From: Acetobacteroides hydrogenigenes
GTDB lineage: Bacteria; Bacteroidota; Bacteroidia; Bacteroidales; ZOR0009
Direction: 5' to 3'
Assembly: GCF_004340205.1 (NCBI RefSeq)
Contig: NZ_SLWB01000005.1
Span: 124,001-188,000 of the forward strand
Length of the DNA: 64,000 nucleotides
The notes under the pieces are model-generated. The model was given only the letters and a program-made list of their open reading frames with translations, was not told where the DNA came from and did not search any database. The stretch's first letter is position 1; every line of letters begins with the position of its first letter. A program made the position numbers and the translations under genes. This document shows positions 51,555-60,009 of this stretch, in pieces.

Positions 51555-52478
51555 CTATTCGCCTATTGTATCTGCAAATTTTGGCTGTTGCTCATCCAGC
51601 AGGGGCTCTTCCATGTTCTTCTTCCTTCGTTCGAAGTAGACGAATACCCCAGCAATGGCAACAACCATTAAGATGGTACAAACAATGGAGCCCTCGAATC
51701 CAAATTTGCCGCCCGTTAAGGTGGTATCCCCTAGCGACGACATCTTTAGCAGGCTGCTGGTTTTGGTGCCGCTTACCGAGTAGCCCAGCACAGGTCCTTG
51801 AATAAAGTTCCAGAAGAGGTGGAGGCTAATGGCAAACCACAGGTTTCGGGTAAATATGTAGGCCGAGCCAAGTAGAACGCCAGCAAGAACCAGGTTTACC
51901 AGCGGAAGGACGCCCATCCCCGTGTTGAAGATATGCAGCACCCCGAATATAGATGCGCTGATGGCTAGCGCTAGATACCGATTCATCCGTGTAAGCAGGT
52001 TGTTGAGGATATACCCTCGGATTAGGGTCTCCTCGTTGATGGCAACCACTACGAATAGGCCAAAGCTAATGAAAAAGCTTGCGGCATCGAACTGAAAGCC
52101 CGTAAAGCGGATTTCTCCCATTAGGAAGAGCACCAGCGTACCCACCCCAAACAGGAGTAGGGCACCCGCTAATCCGGCTAAAATATCCTTACCCCTACCT
52201 GCAATAGAAAAGCCCAGCGACTTAAAGGTTTTTCTATCGATATACCTGCGAAAAAGCAGCGTAAGCAGCAACGTGGCCGATAGGCCAAAGATCTCGACTA
52301 CAAAAAACTGAAAAGGGCTAAGCTTATCGAAGCTTTCCATGTCGGAAAGCGAGCAGCCTGTCGAAAGCATGCCTATTAGCTGAAATACTGCCGTAGCAAC
52401 TAGAAAACCAATGGTGTACAGCACCACTCTGGCCCATAGGGGAAGGGCTGCCCCTCTCTCTTTTTCGGTTGTTTCCAT
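51555..52478 (-). CDS. CPBP-family intramembrane metalloprotease (CAAX-like)
   Basis: 307 residues with about eight hydrophobic segments. The ABI/CPBP catalytic motifs are present: VVAINEETLIRGYILNNLLT (EE..xR), SIFGVLHIFNTG (H in FxxxH) and ISLHLFWNFIQGPVLGY (HxxxN/B). These residues bind zinc inside the membrane. Family members process prenylated proteins, bacteriocin precursors or immunity functions; which applies here is unknown. The C-terminal tail (FERRKKNMEEPLLDEQQPK) is cytosolic. No peptide or bacteriocin gene was found beside it. Confidence 0.92.
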   Translation of the reverse strand: METTEKERGAALPLWARVVLYTIGFLVATAVFQLIGMLSTGCSLSDMESFDKLSPFQFFVVEIFGLSATLLLTLLFRRYIDRKTFKSLGFSIAGRGKDILAGLAGALLLFGVGTLVLFLMGEIRFTGFQFDAASFFISFGLFVVVAINEETLIRGYILNNLLTRMNRYLALAISASIFGVLHIFNTGMGVLPLVNLVLAGVLLGSAYIFTRNLWFAISLHLFWNFIQGPVLGYSVSGTKTSSLLKMSSLGDTTLTGGKFGFEGSIVCTILMVVAIAGVFVYFERRKKNMEEPLLDEQQPKFADTIGE

Positions 52479-52659
52479 AGATCAATATTGAATTAGATGA
52501 TATTATACGGCTTATAGGTTTTACACCGGAGTAAGGTAGCAAATAATGCATAGAGCAGATGGGTGAGGGCTATTTTTTTCCAAAACAGAGCTTTTCCTTC
52601 TGCTAAGCGAAGCTTAATAGAAGAGCACGATTCGGAGTAATTTGTAATTAACTACGTCG

Positions 52660-52885
52660 GACTTCGTTGCCTTCGACCTTAAGTAGCGATCTTAAAGCGG
52701 CATTAAGCTCAAAGCCGTCAAAATAATACCTAAGCGCAGCCCCACCACCGTTGCGCTTAACTTTTTTACTATTTTTGGTTGCGGGCTGAAGTCCGCAACT
52801 TGGCAAAGACAAAGCAACAACCGAGCACAAAGTTCGAGTTAGGCGTAGCCAATATTCGTCGAGCCTTGTACGCTGATGCAGACTT
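52660..52885 (+). repeat. Dispersed repeat family B, second copy
   Basis: AGTAGCGATCTTAAAGCGGC, ATTAAGCTCAAAGCCG, AAGCGCAGCCCCACCACCG, then TTGCGGGCTGAAGTCCGCAA align in order with 59841-59965 (AGTAGCGGTCTAAGACCGCC, AAGTGCAGCCACACCACGG, TTGCGGCCTGTAGGTCGCCA). It is followed by AGCCTTGTACGCTGATGCAG, a word also at 60772-60790. No gene; the rest of the 52479-53067 spacer is unremarkable. Confidence 0.6.
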
Positions 52886-53067
52886 TGGGGAGCGGGAATA
52901 AAGCAAGATGGGTGCACATAAAATTGAACAAAGTATGGCTTACTTTCTTACTTGTATCCATTATGGCTTTGCTTTAGGTTTTTAATGTCCCGTTCGCGGT
53001 ATTACTTAAACAATGACTAATTGGGGAATGAGATCTCCAGCTAGTTGAATTTAGAATCGAAACAACT

Positions 53068-54138
53068 ATGAAGCATTTTACCCTTTCTTTATTGCTATTG
53101 GTATTGGTTTCCAGCTGTAGTAAAAATGGCGATGCCGTTCAACCATCTTTACCTGAGTCTATGTATTTCCCCTCCAATTCAAGCTCTACATGGGAAACCA
53201 AGTCGCTCTCGAGCTTAGGCTGGAATCAGGCCGCCGTTCAACCTTTAAAGGATTTCCTTATTCAAAAACATACAAAGTCGTTTATAATTCTTGTCAACGG
53301 AAGAATTGTAATGGAAGAGTATTTTAATGGTCAAACAGCAACCGGTACCTGGGAATGGAATAGTGCCGGTAAAACCTTGGTAGCCTCCATTACGGGAATT
53401 GCACAACAAGAAGGGCTGTTGAATATTAGTAGTAAAGTGTCTGATTATCTGGGAACAGAATGGACGAGTATGCCATTGTCTAAGGAAAACTTGATAACAG
53501 TAAGGCATCTTCTAACAATGACATCAGGCAATGATGATACAAAGCAGTACGTAGTTAAACAAAACCTGACCTATGTTGCTGATGCGGGTACTAGGTGGGC
53601 TTATAGTAATATCTTCCAAAAGCTGACTAATGTTGTTGCCAATGCAAGCAATAAATCGTTCGAAACCTATTTCAACGAAAAGATAAAGAATAGAATAGGA
53701 ATGGATGGATTTTGGAATTTTGGTACAATATTCACCATCTATCATAGCACCGCTAGAAGTATGGCACGGTTTGGTCTTCTAGCATTGAATAATGGGAAAT
53801 GGGGAAACGAACAGATCATAAATGAATCTTATTTTAAGGAGAGCATAGCTCCCTCACAAAGCATCAACTCCTCTTATGGATACCTATGGTGGTTAAATGG
53901 GAAGTCAAGCTTTATGATTCCAGGCGAGCAAACCGTTTATCAAGGCTATTTGGTACCCAATGCACCAGCTGATATGTATGCGGCAATGGGAGCAAACGAC
54001 CAACGAATCTACGTTATTCCAAGTAAGAAAATGGTGGTAGTTAGAATGGGGGATGCCTCTGATCCTGTAAATCCAAATTTTGCAGTATCTGGTTTTGATA
54101 ACGCGCTATGGGAGAAAATAAATGCCATTGTAAAATAG
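53068..54138 (+). CDS. Serine hydrolase, class C beta-lactamase-like lipoprotein
   Basis: 356 residues. Lipoprotein signal MKHFTLSLLLLVLVSSCSKN with lipobox Cys. The beta-lactamase/transpeptidase-like fold shows the SxxK nucleophile motif in WEWNSAGKTLVASITG, the second motif YSN in GTRWAYSNIFQKL, and conserved VRHLLTMTSGNDD. Such proteins are D-amino-acid peptidases, esterases or peptidoglycan-related hydrolases rather than true antibiotic-resistance enzymes. It is AT-richer than core genes and stands alone between repeat-containing spacers. Confidence 0.9.
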   Translation: MKHFTLSLLLLVLVSSCSKNGDAVQPSLPESMYFPSNSSSTWETKSLSSLGWNQAAVQPLKDFLIQKHTKSFIILVNGRIVMEEYFNGQTATGTWEWNSAGKTLVASITGIAQQEGLLNISSKVSDYLGTEWTSMPLSKENLITVRHLLTMTSGNDDTKQYVVKQNLTYVADAGTRWAYSNIFQKLTNVVANASNKSFETYFNEKIKNRIGMDGFWNFGTIFTIYHSTARSMARFGLLALNNGKWGNEQIINESYFKESIAPSQSINSSYGYLWWLNGKSSFMIPGEQTVYQGYLVPNAPADMYAAMGANDQRIYVIPSKKMVVVRMGDASDPVNPNFAVSGFDNALWEKINAIVK

Positions 54139-54330
54139 CGATCGGAGGTATAGATAAAACAATCCTTTTTCCGCTCTAGCAGCCAAGGCCGCTAGCCTAC
54201 TGTTTACAGACGAAGGACGAATGTTAGAAAGCGAATTCAGAGCCAACGCTTAGCGGCAGATATTCTGCCTACGTCGGGCCGGCGATAATCTTTACGCTTA
54301 AGCGGATTATCCTTAAGCAGCATAACCCGA
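54139..54330. other. Spacer with small hairpin modules
   Basis: It contains GGCAGATATTCTGCC (about 54253) and GCTTAAGCGGATTATCCTTAAGC (about 54296), the same stem-with-tiny-loop style seen in other spacers. No gene. Confidence 0.4.
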
Positions 54331-54336
54331 ATTTGC

Positions 54337-54344
54337 TAAATTTG
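54337..54344 (+). promoter_or_regulatory. -7 element of the Crp-like regulator gene
   Basis: TAAATTTG matches TAnnTTTG. Initiation near 54351 excludes the ATG at 54333 and supports the start at 54372. Confidence 0.45.
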
Positions 54345-54371
54345 TATAACCATCAACTAACAATTAAGCAC

Positions 54372-54947
54372 ATGAGGGACGTAGGCAAGCTGCTGTACTA
54401 TTTTAAGAAGTGGTCTTATATAACGGACGAAGATGAGCTCCTTATCCTGTCGGCCTTCGAACCCGTAGAGATCAAGCGAAGAAAGAGTGTGCTTGAGTCC
54501 GGCCAAACGTGCAAATACCTATACTTTATTACTAAAGGATGCCTGCGCTCGTTTTATATCGATTCGAAGGGCGTTGAGCATATCTACCAGATTAGAATGG
54601 ATAATAGCTGGATAAGCGATCTGGAGAGCTTTTTCGTTCAGCAACCATCGAAGTACCATATTGAGGCAATAGAAGATTCGCAGCTCCTACAGATTTCGAA
54701 GGAAAAGCTGGAGCAGCTATTGGTTGACGTTCCTCGCCTCGAAAGATATTTCCGTATTCTATTCCAAAAGGCTTACGTAAACGCTTTGAGCCGTCTAAAT
54801 GCAACCATGTGGGAGAGCGCCATGGATAGGTACAACGAAATGCTTAAGGAGCAACCCGAAATATTCCAGCGCGTACCCTTAGCCTACATAGCATCGTACC
54901 TTGGCATCACCCCCGAGAGCTTAAGCCGAATCAGAAAGCAGCGGTAG
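54372..54947 (+). CDS. Crp/Fnr-family transcriptional regulator
   Basis: 191 residues from the ATG at 54372 (MRDVGKLLYYFKKWSYITDE). The cyclic-nucleotide-binding-type beta roll spans about 20-125 (RRKSVLESGQTCKYLYFITK, GCLRSFYIDSKGVEHIYQIR). A C-terminal helical DNA-binding end follows with FQRVPLAYIASYLGITPESL then SRIRKQR. The chain ends right after the recognition helix, a feature of many Bacteroidota Crp-like proteins. There is no Fnr-type cysteine cluster, and the cAMP-contacting residues are not conserved, so it probably senses another signal or protein. No target operon is adjacent. Confidence 0.92.
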   Translation: MRDVGKLLYYFKKWSYITDEDELLILSAFEPVEIKRRKSVLESGQTCKYLYFITKGCLRSFYIDSKGVEHIYQIRMDNSWISDLESFFVQQPSKYHIEAIEDSQLLQISKEKLEQLLVDVPRLERYFRILFQKAYVNALSRLNATMWESAMDRYNEMLKEQPEIFQRVPLAYIASYLGITPESLSRIRKQR

Positions 54948-55063
54948 CCCTGCTTGGTACAGGGCAAACTCAATTAAAAATATAAGAGTAAACAAGCAGG
55001 CTCATATAGTACCTCCCAATTTTTTGAAAGCTGAACATCGAAACCAGGTAAAAAGAAGAACAA

Positions 55064-55595
55064 AACACAGAGACACTGAGACTCAGAGTTCACAGAGGAA
55101 GTTTTTATAGTTTTATGGTTTTGATCTTTTAATACTTTAGGACACAGAGAGCAGCCATAGCCGTCAAGCTAAGCATTTTGTTCAACGCTCAAATGCATAA
55201 TCAAGGCAGCTTGTCCTCCCGCCCGAGCGGGAGGCAGGGGTGGGTTAAGAACGCTAAATGAAGCGAAAATGTTGGTATAAACGAACAAACCCACCCCCTG
55301 CCCTCCCGCCTAAGCGGGAGGATAACGTGCGGCTATTGGGCGCTTATTCTTTAGATTTAGGCTTAGCTTAACGGCTATGGAGAGCAGCCTTCGGCTGCGA
55401 GGGACAAAAGTGAAAGGCACTTTTGTATTTTTCTCTGTGGCTCTCACTATAAGTAGCTTACTACTTACACTGCTTAGATAGCGAGCAAAGTAACGCTGTT
55501 AAATCAATGACTATTTATCCTGTTAGAACCTTATGGTAGATAAATGTTGATATTGCTCTGTGTTACTCTGTGTTTAGTCTTCCTGTTTTTTTAAT
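55064..55595. repeat. Nested inverted-repeat region, outer arms
   Basis: Outer words AACACAGAGACACTGAGACT (from 55066) and CTCTGTGTTACTCTGTGTTT (55555-55578) are roughly complementary, enclosing the family A element at 55155-55380. CAGAGGAAGT (about 55095) and CTCTGTGG (55433) add further weak complementarity. No gene lies between 54948 and 55739. Confidence 0.45.
55155..55380. repeat. MITE-like element, family A, copy 1
   Basis: 226 bp. The left end CCATAGCCGTCAAGCTAAG (55155-55173) and right end CTTAGCTTAACGGCTATGG (55362-55380) are inverted repeats with one mismatch in 19. Inside is a second, nested palindrome: CCTCCCGCCCGAGCGGGAGG followed by CAGGGGTGGGTTAAG, complementary to AACCCACCCCCTGCCCTCCC further on. 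No coding capacity. A homologous element in opposite orientation lies at 61136-61352. Confidence 0.8.
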
Positions 55596-55694
55596 CTAAA
55601 ATGCGGTAGCCCTCCTTGGTATCGTTGCTGCAGCTTTTGTCTAATCGAGCCAATTTCTTAACATAGATCAAGTGCATTCGCCTTTGCGCCAGCC

Positions 55695-55702
55695 TATCTT
55701 TG
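55695..55702 (+). promoter_or_regulatory. -7 element of the YceI gene
   Basis: TATCTTTG fits TAnnTTTG; predicted start near 55709 gives a 31-nt leader before the ATG at 55740. Confidence 0.5.
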
Positions 55703-55739
55703 TATCGTAAACGTTAGTAACAAACATAAAATTTACGAT

Positions 55740-56303
55740 ATGAAGACAGCTAAACTACTAGCCGTACTGCTGTTGGCAGGAACGCTATCGGCAACTGCTC
55801 AGAAGAGCGAGGTAAACCTGAAGCAATCGGTTGTTAACTGGATCGGAAACAAAATTGGAGGTTCGCATAGCGGCGAGGTAAAGATCAAGAGCGGCTACCT
55901 CGATTTGAAGGGTGGACGAATTGTAGGTGGAAAAGTGGTGATTGACATGAACACCATTACCAACACCGACATAAAGGACGAGGGGGCCAATCAGAAGCTG
56001 GTAGGGCACTTGAAGTCGGATGACTTTTTTGGAGTTGACAGCTACCCTACCTCAACATTCGAGGTTAAAAAGGCCGGTAAATTCGTTAATGGTAAAGCAA
56101 CGGTATCCGGAATCCTAACAATAAAGGGTAAATCGGAGAACATATCCTTTGTTGTTGCCCAAAAGGGTAAGGGGTATAAAGCGCAGCTTAAGATCGACCG
56201 ATCGAAGTTTAATGTGCGCTACGGGTCCAACACCTTCTTTGGCAACCTAGGCGATAAGGCAATAGACGATATCTTTATTCTCGACATTCTGCTTGTACTA
56301 TAA
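55740..56303 (+). CDS. YceI-family lipid-binding periplasmic protein
   Basis: 187 residues with a signal peptide (MKTAKLLAVLLLAGTLSATA). YceI pattern: VNWIGNKIGGSHSGEVKIKS, GGKVVIDMNTITNTD, KLVGHLKSDDFFGVDSYPTS then TFEVKKAG, and a final FGNLGDKAIDDIFILDILLV. The fold is a lipocalin-like barrel that binds an isoprenoid such as a polyprenyl lipid. Monocistronic, with a promoter and terminator of its own. Confidence 0.93.
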   Translation: MKTAKLLAVLLLAGTLSATAQKSEVNLKQSVVNWIGNKIGGSHSGEVKIKSGYLDLKGGRIVGGKVVIDMNTITNTDIKDEGANQKLVGHLKSDDFFGVDSYPTSTFEVKKAGKFVNGKATVSGILTIKGKSENISFVVAQKGKGYKAQLKIDRSKFNVRYGSNTFFGNLGDKAIDDIFILDILLVL

Positions 56304-56323
56304 CTATATAGCTGCTGCTAGCT

Positions 56324-56371
56324 GTTGCCCGATGGCTGCTACCTAGTGGCTGCTATCGGGCAACTTTTTTT
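56324..56371 (+). terminator. Terminator of the YceI gene
   Basis: GTTGCCCGAT (56324-56333) pairs with ATCGGGCAAC (56355-56364), followed by a T run. The loop itself contains a direct repeat GGCTGCTA. Confidence 0.75.
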
Positions 56372-56454
56372 AGAATTAGGGATGCCCTATATGGGGCGCG
56401 GTAGCTTTAGGTAGCAGCCACTTCCCCCAAAGTACCAGCTCAAACCTTTACGCC

Positions 56455-57264
56455 ATGAATGCTATTAAAACGTTGGATGGGAACACCCCTAAAATGCCCG
56501 TGCTGTTTTTAGGACACGGTAGCCCCATGAATGCGATTGAAGAAAACGAGTTCGTTCAAGGATATAGAAATATCTCGGCCGAAATAGAAACCCCACGGGC
56601 AATAGTTGTTGTTTCGGCCCATTGGGAAACCAAAGGAACACAAGTATCGGCTGTAGAAATGCCAGCAACCATGTATGATTTTGTTGGTTTCCCCGATGAT
56701 CTTTACAAAATAGAATACCCCGCACTTGGCATGCCCCAGCTGGCAGCTGCTGTAAAAGGTATGGTAAGCAACGATGCCGTTATAATGGATGAGACGAGGG
56801 GCCTCGATCATGGTGCTTGGACGGTAATAAGCAGGATGTACCCAAAGGCAAATATTCCGATAGTTGAGCTAAGCCTCGATTTCTACAAAAGTCCAATGCA
56901 GCATTACGAGCTTGCCAAGGAGCTGCGTAGCCTACGGTATAAGGGCGTGCTAGTAGTGGGGAGCGGAAATCTGGTGCACAACCTGCGAATGGTAAATTGG
57001 CAAAGGATGAACGAATTCTACGGGTACGATTGGGCGATTGAGGCGAACGACAGGATTAAGCAGCTTATCTTAGATGGAAACCATCGCGATCTGATAGGCT
57101 ATTCGAAGTTGGGCAAAGCCTTCGAGCTGTCAATTCCAACCCCAGAGCATTACCTCCCGCTGCTCTACACCCTTGCCCTACGGGATAGCTCGGACAGCGT
57201 GAAGCTCTTTAACGACAAGCCTGTTGGTGGGTCGTTAGCTATGACTTCGATAAAAATCGGTTAG
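56455..57264 (+). CDS. ygiD: 4,5-DOPA dioxygenase extradiol family protein (YgiD/DODA)
   Basis: 269 residues. Class III extradiol dioxygenase: LFLGHGSPMNAIEENEFVQG (metal His), VVVSAHWETKGTQVSAVEMP (metal His), MYDFVGFPDDLYKIEYPALG and RGLDHGAWTVISRMYPKANI (catalytic His). It is of the YgiD type, binding Zn or Fe and cleaving catecholic rings such as DOPA. The physiological substrate in bacteria is uncertain. The start at 56455 gives a short leader after the YceI terminator. No pathway genes adjoin it. Confidence 0.94.
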   Translation: MNAIKTLDGNTPKMPVLFLGHGSPMNAIEENEFVQGYRNISAEIETPRAIVVVSAHWETKGTQVSAVEMPATMYDFVGFPDDLYKIEYPALGMPQLAAAVKGMVSNDAVIMDETRGLDHGAWTVISRMYPKANIPIVELSLDFYKSPMQHYELAKELRSLRYKGVLVVGSGNLVHNLRMVNWQRMNEFYGYDWAIEANDRIKQLILDGNHRDLIGYSKLGKAFELSIPTPEHYLPLLYTLALRDSSDSVKLFNDKPVGGSLAMTSIKIG

Positions 57265-57285
57265 CATCAATTTCTCCATTCCCTG

Positions 57286-57465
57286 AAGCTCCTGCCCATA
57301 GCCATTAAGCTAAGCGATAAAATGCTACGAAGTAGCAAACCCTCAATAACCGCGGATGAAATCCGTGGGTTGCTGAATGCTCTGTTCGACTGAGGCTGTC
57401 GCCTCAGTCGAATCTATTCTGCAGGCTATAGCCTGCAATGATAGAATTGACGAATGAGGAGCCTT
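57286..57465. repeat. Family A relative with hairpin modules
   Basis: It begins AAGCTCCTGCCCATAGCC then ATTAAGCTAAGCGATAAA and AATGCTACGAAGTAGC, nearly identical to 8828-8862. CGGATGAAATCCG, GACTGAGGCTGTCGCCTCAGTC and GCAGGCTATAGCCTGC follow. The right end is worn: only AGGAGCCTT near 57458 recalls the outer flank. No gene. Confidence 0.6.
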
Positions 57466-57659
57466 CTCCTAACAAGGGGTTTTTTGCTTCTGCGAAAAAC
57501 CCTTTTTTTTGAGCGTTATTTGCACAATTGTTATACCAATTGCTTCCTTTTTTTCTAAAATTGCGCACAAGCTAACATGTTAACACTATTTAATAACACT
57601 AGATCTATAAAAAACGAATAAAAAGGTTGTAAATACCAGAAAAACAGATGATAGCATTC

Positions 57660-57935
57660 GATGTGGTAAATCTGCTATGCTTCATTCTTTATCCAGTATG
57701 GATCATCCGAGGGTCAGTTTACTCCATTTTGTATAAAGAATGGATCATCTGAGGGTCATTATGAAGTAAACTGAACCTCGGATGGAGCAAACTGGATTCA
57801 TTTTGCTCCATTTTGGATAAGATATGAATGAAAATGTTAAATGTATAGCGCAAATTGTGCATAAAATGGGCCATTCTTTATCCAGTATGAACCATAATGA
57901 CCCTCGGATGAGCTAAACTGGATACAAAATGGCGC
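57660..57935. repeat. Mosaic of shuffled 15-35-bp repeat words
   Basis: The words ATTCTTTATCCAGTATG, ATCATCCGAGGGTCA, AGTTTACTCCATTTTG and AAAGAATGG recur here in different orders and on both strands; for example TGACCCTCGGATGAGC at 57900 is the reverse of CATCCGAGGGTCA at 57704. The region lies 210 bp upstream of the FN3 protein gene and has no coding capacity. Confidence 0.6.
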
Positions 57936-58148
57936 GCAATAATCCCTTTTTAGGGAGAAAAGACCCATAAATGCAGAGCTATTCTGTCAAAATGATGTAG
58001 CTTTTATGCAGTAATGGACGAACCGAATAAGCAAACGACCATAACGCACGTATAGCTATATATTGTTATATGTAATATTAAATTAGTAAATATTATTTTA
58101 TATTAGCATTGGTATTAAAATTAAACAACCCACTAAAAAACTTGAGAC

Positions 58149-58775
58149 ATGAACAAAATCGGTCTAATTATTTGCCATTCCTCCCTAAAGGATAACGATG
58201 TAGGTCCATTTGCTGAAAATGTACTGCAAAGGTTAACCGGCAATACGCTATTTGAGATACCTGCCGAACGGCTGGTAACCGTAAAAACTTTGAAGGATAG
58301 CTATCAGACAAAATTGGCCAAGAGCATAAACGGCAGCAAGCTCGATATAATGTATAAAAATGAGGCCAAAAGTGCGCTAATTGCTAATCTTGACGACTTG
58401 GCACTGGACATTAGCGTACAGGCTAAGGGCGATCGCGAGAAGCTGGCTACCACCGGATTCGTACTGGTAAAGGAACCCGAAAAGGGGAAGGAACCCCCAA
58501 AGCCCACCAACTTTAAGGTGGAGTACGGCGTAAACGACGGCGAGCTCATCTTCTCGGTTCAGGCCAATAAGGATGCCCGCATGTACATATTCTACTTTAC
58601 TCCAGCTCCGGCAGCCTCTATGGATGCAACCACCTGGCAATCGGTTGCCTCTACCGCTCGTAAGCAGCAGATATCAGGGTTTAAGCGCGGTGTTGAGTAT
58701 GCCTGCCGCTGCGCCTACATGAGCGCCGACCGTAAGCCCATATTTAGCGACGTGCTAATGGTAATTGCCCGATAG
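58149..58775 (+). CDS. Uncharacterised protein with C-terminal fibronectin-III-like domain
   Basis: 208 residues, no signal peptide. The helical N-terminal half (about 15-100) has ENVLQRLTGNTLFEIPAER then a helix with KLAKSINGSKLDIMYKNEAK; the linker is LVKEPEKGKEPPKPTNFKV. The C-terminal half (about 115-208) has an FN3-like beta sandwich: NDGELIFSVQANKDARMYIF, SMDATTWQSVASTARKQQIS and GVEYACRCAYMSADRKPIFS. The layout (GN..F helical module plus FN3) is common in Bacteroidota and has no assigned role. A strong terminator follows. The promoter region upstream is very AT-rich. Confidence 0.78.
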   Translation: MNKIGLIICHSSLKDNDVGPFAENVLQRLTGNTLFEIPAERLVTVKTLKDSYQTKLAKSINGSKLDIMYKNEAKSALIANLDDLALDISVQAKGDREKLATTGFVLVKEPEKGKEPPKPTNFKVEYGVNDGELIFSVQANKDARMYIFYFTPAPAASMDATTWQSVASTARKQQISGFKRGVEYACRCAYMSADRKPIFSDVLMVIAR

Positions 58776-58796
58776 CAACCTTCCACTACAAGACTA

Positions 58797-58833
58797 GTAA
58801 AAGGCAGAGCAGCAGCTACTGCCTTTTTTTTAC
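58797..58833 (+). terminator. Terminator of the FN3 protein gene
   Basis: GTAAAAGGCAG (58797-58807) pairs with CTGCCTTTTTTTTAC (58819-58833), ending in a long T run. Confidence 0.85.
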
Positions 58834-59118
58834 GTTTGTTTAATTTTTCTAGCTCTTTTTGCATAACGACAGGGGATAATCGCTAAATTGCTATCCTATT
58901 TTAAATCGTAAACCTTTTGTAAGTATAGCTTGTGGAAGAAAGCTTCTTTTACGCCTCGTTCGGGGTGGTGGGTTTACGAGATAGGTAATAGATGCACCTC
59001 TTTTAGCGGAAAAGGTATACATACCACTACAAATTTGGGTGGATATGTGCACCTTTGGGAGAATGGAGGTGTATATATAAACAAGTTGTGTGCAATTCCA
59101 GTCAAAATCGAAACAATT
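58834..59118. other. Spacer upstream of the nuclease gene with imperfect hairpin
   Basis: AGGTATACATACCAC (about 59017) is imperfectly complementary to GTGGATATGTGCACCT (about 59039). GTTGTGTGCA stands at 59085-59094, 25 bp before the start codon. The reading frame of the nuclease extends back to 58930, but this part is not conserved-looking and shares the repeat structure, so I do not include it. Confidence 0.4.
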
Positions 59119-59680
59119 ATGAGCGAATATAAATACAAAGCAATACCTACATTTTATAATAATATACAATTTCGGTCAAGATTGGAAGCTAGATGGGCTG
59201 CGTTTTTTGATTTAATGAAATGGCATTACACTTACGAACCATATGATTTAGAGAAATGGAGCCCAGATTTTCGTTTGACAACTGAAGCTGGGAATACTTT
59301 TCTAGCCGAAGTTAAACCAAGCGAAAAGATAGGGACAGAATTAAGAATGAAAATTGGAAATGCTACGAATTTTGCTAAAGGAATTTTACTAATAACGGAA
59401 TCACCATTTGTTGGACATATTCCTAATGACATTGGATTGACATCTGTTTTCGGAAAAACAAAAAACTATAAAAAAGATGACGATTTTGAGTTTTGCGTTT
59501 CTGTAATTAGTGATTTGTATGGTAACGGAAATGATATTATAAATCTTTGTGAAGACCCAAATATTAGTTTTGAGAATTTGTTTAAAGCAAAAGATTTTAC
59601 AAAAGAATTATGGAATGAAGCTGGAAATATTGTACAATTTTTAAAACCACCAAAGTCTTGATAAAATAACTGCACACAAC
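59085..59680. repeat. Perfect 10-bp inverted repeat flanking the nuclease gene
   Basis: GTTGTGTGCA (59085-59094) before the gene and TGCACACAAC (59671-59680) after its stop are exact reverse complements. The gene sits between them with little spare sequence, as in a mobile gene cassette. After the right arm come CAGGTGGTTTAGCC and, at 59747, AACGTGGGATAAC. Confidence 0.5.
59119..59661 (+). CDS. PD-(D/E)XK-like nuclease domain protein
   Basis: 180 residues from the ATG at 59119 (MSEYKYKAIPTFYNNIQFRS). The N-terminal third holds the motif chain expected of a restriction-endonuclease-like fold: FRSRLEARWAAFFD (Glu), then YEPYDLEKWSPDFRLTTE (PD) and NTFLAEVKPSEKI (E-x-K). The C-terminal half (FAKGILLITESPFVGH, IGLTSVFGKTKNYKKDDDFE) is unassigned. 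Single-domain proteins of this sort occur in phage-related and accessory regions. The AT-rich composition differs sharply from the core genes, and the gene is flanked by inverted motifs. No methyltransferase partner is present, so it is not a standard restriction system. Confidence 0.72.
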   Translation: MSEYKYKAIPTFYNNIQFRSRLEARWAAFFDLMKWHYTYEPYDLEKWSPDFRLTTEAGNTFLAEVKPSEKIGTELRMKIGNATNFAKGILLITESPFVGHIPNDIGLTSVFGKTKNYKKDDDFEFCVSVISDLYGNGNDIINLCEDPNISFENLFKAKDFTKELWNEAGNIVQFLKPPKS

Positions 59681-59757
59681 AGGTGGTTTAGCCTACTGGG
59701 GCTGATGATGCAGATACGAAAGTTTTTAGTAATTTAGTATAGTTTTAACGTGGGATA

Positions 59758-59975
59758 ACGCCGCTGGCCTTTAACTCCTCTGCTAAGCGTAGTATAATCA
59801 AAGGCCAAGGCTCGGCATAGTCTGCGACTATGTCGAAGATTAGTAGCGGTCTAAGACCGCCATTAAACGGCAAACCAGCAGAACCAAATTTATAAGTGCA
59901 GCCACACCACGGCTGCACTTTGTTTTTTGCTACATTTGATTGCGGCCTGTAGGTCGCCACTTAGTAAAGTGAACA
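59758..59975 (+). repeat. Dispersed repeat family B, best-preserved copy
   Basis: CTCTGCTAAGCGTAGTATAA, CAAGGCTCGG, CATAGTCTGCGACTATG, AGTAGCGGTCTAAGACCGCC, GTGCAGCCACACCACGGCTG, then TTGCGGCCTGTAGGTCGCCA. Each block is or contains a short stem. Homologous blocks in the same order lie at 52660-52808, and the first block lies inverted at 1895-1948. Confidence 0.6.
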
Positions 59976-60009
59976 GAGAATATAGTATCTTCATGTAGAA
60001 TAAACACTA

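Noticed and set aside
53068-54138. Antibiotic-resistance beta-lactamase
   Set aside because: It has the general SxxK/YxN serine hydrolase fold of esterase- or peptidase-type lipoproteins; nothing shows beta-lactam hydrolysis.
58930-59118. Longer start for the nuclease gene
   Set aside because: The upstream 63 codons overlap a hairpin and the inverted motif at 59085 and do not look conserved; MSEYKYKAIPTFYNNIQF is the natural domain start.
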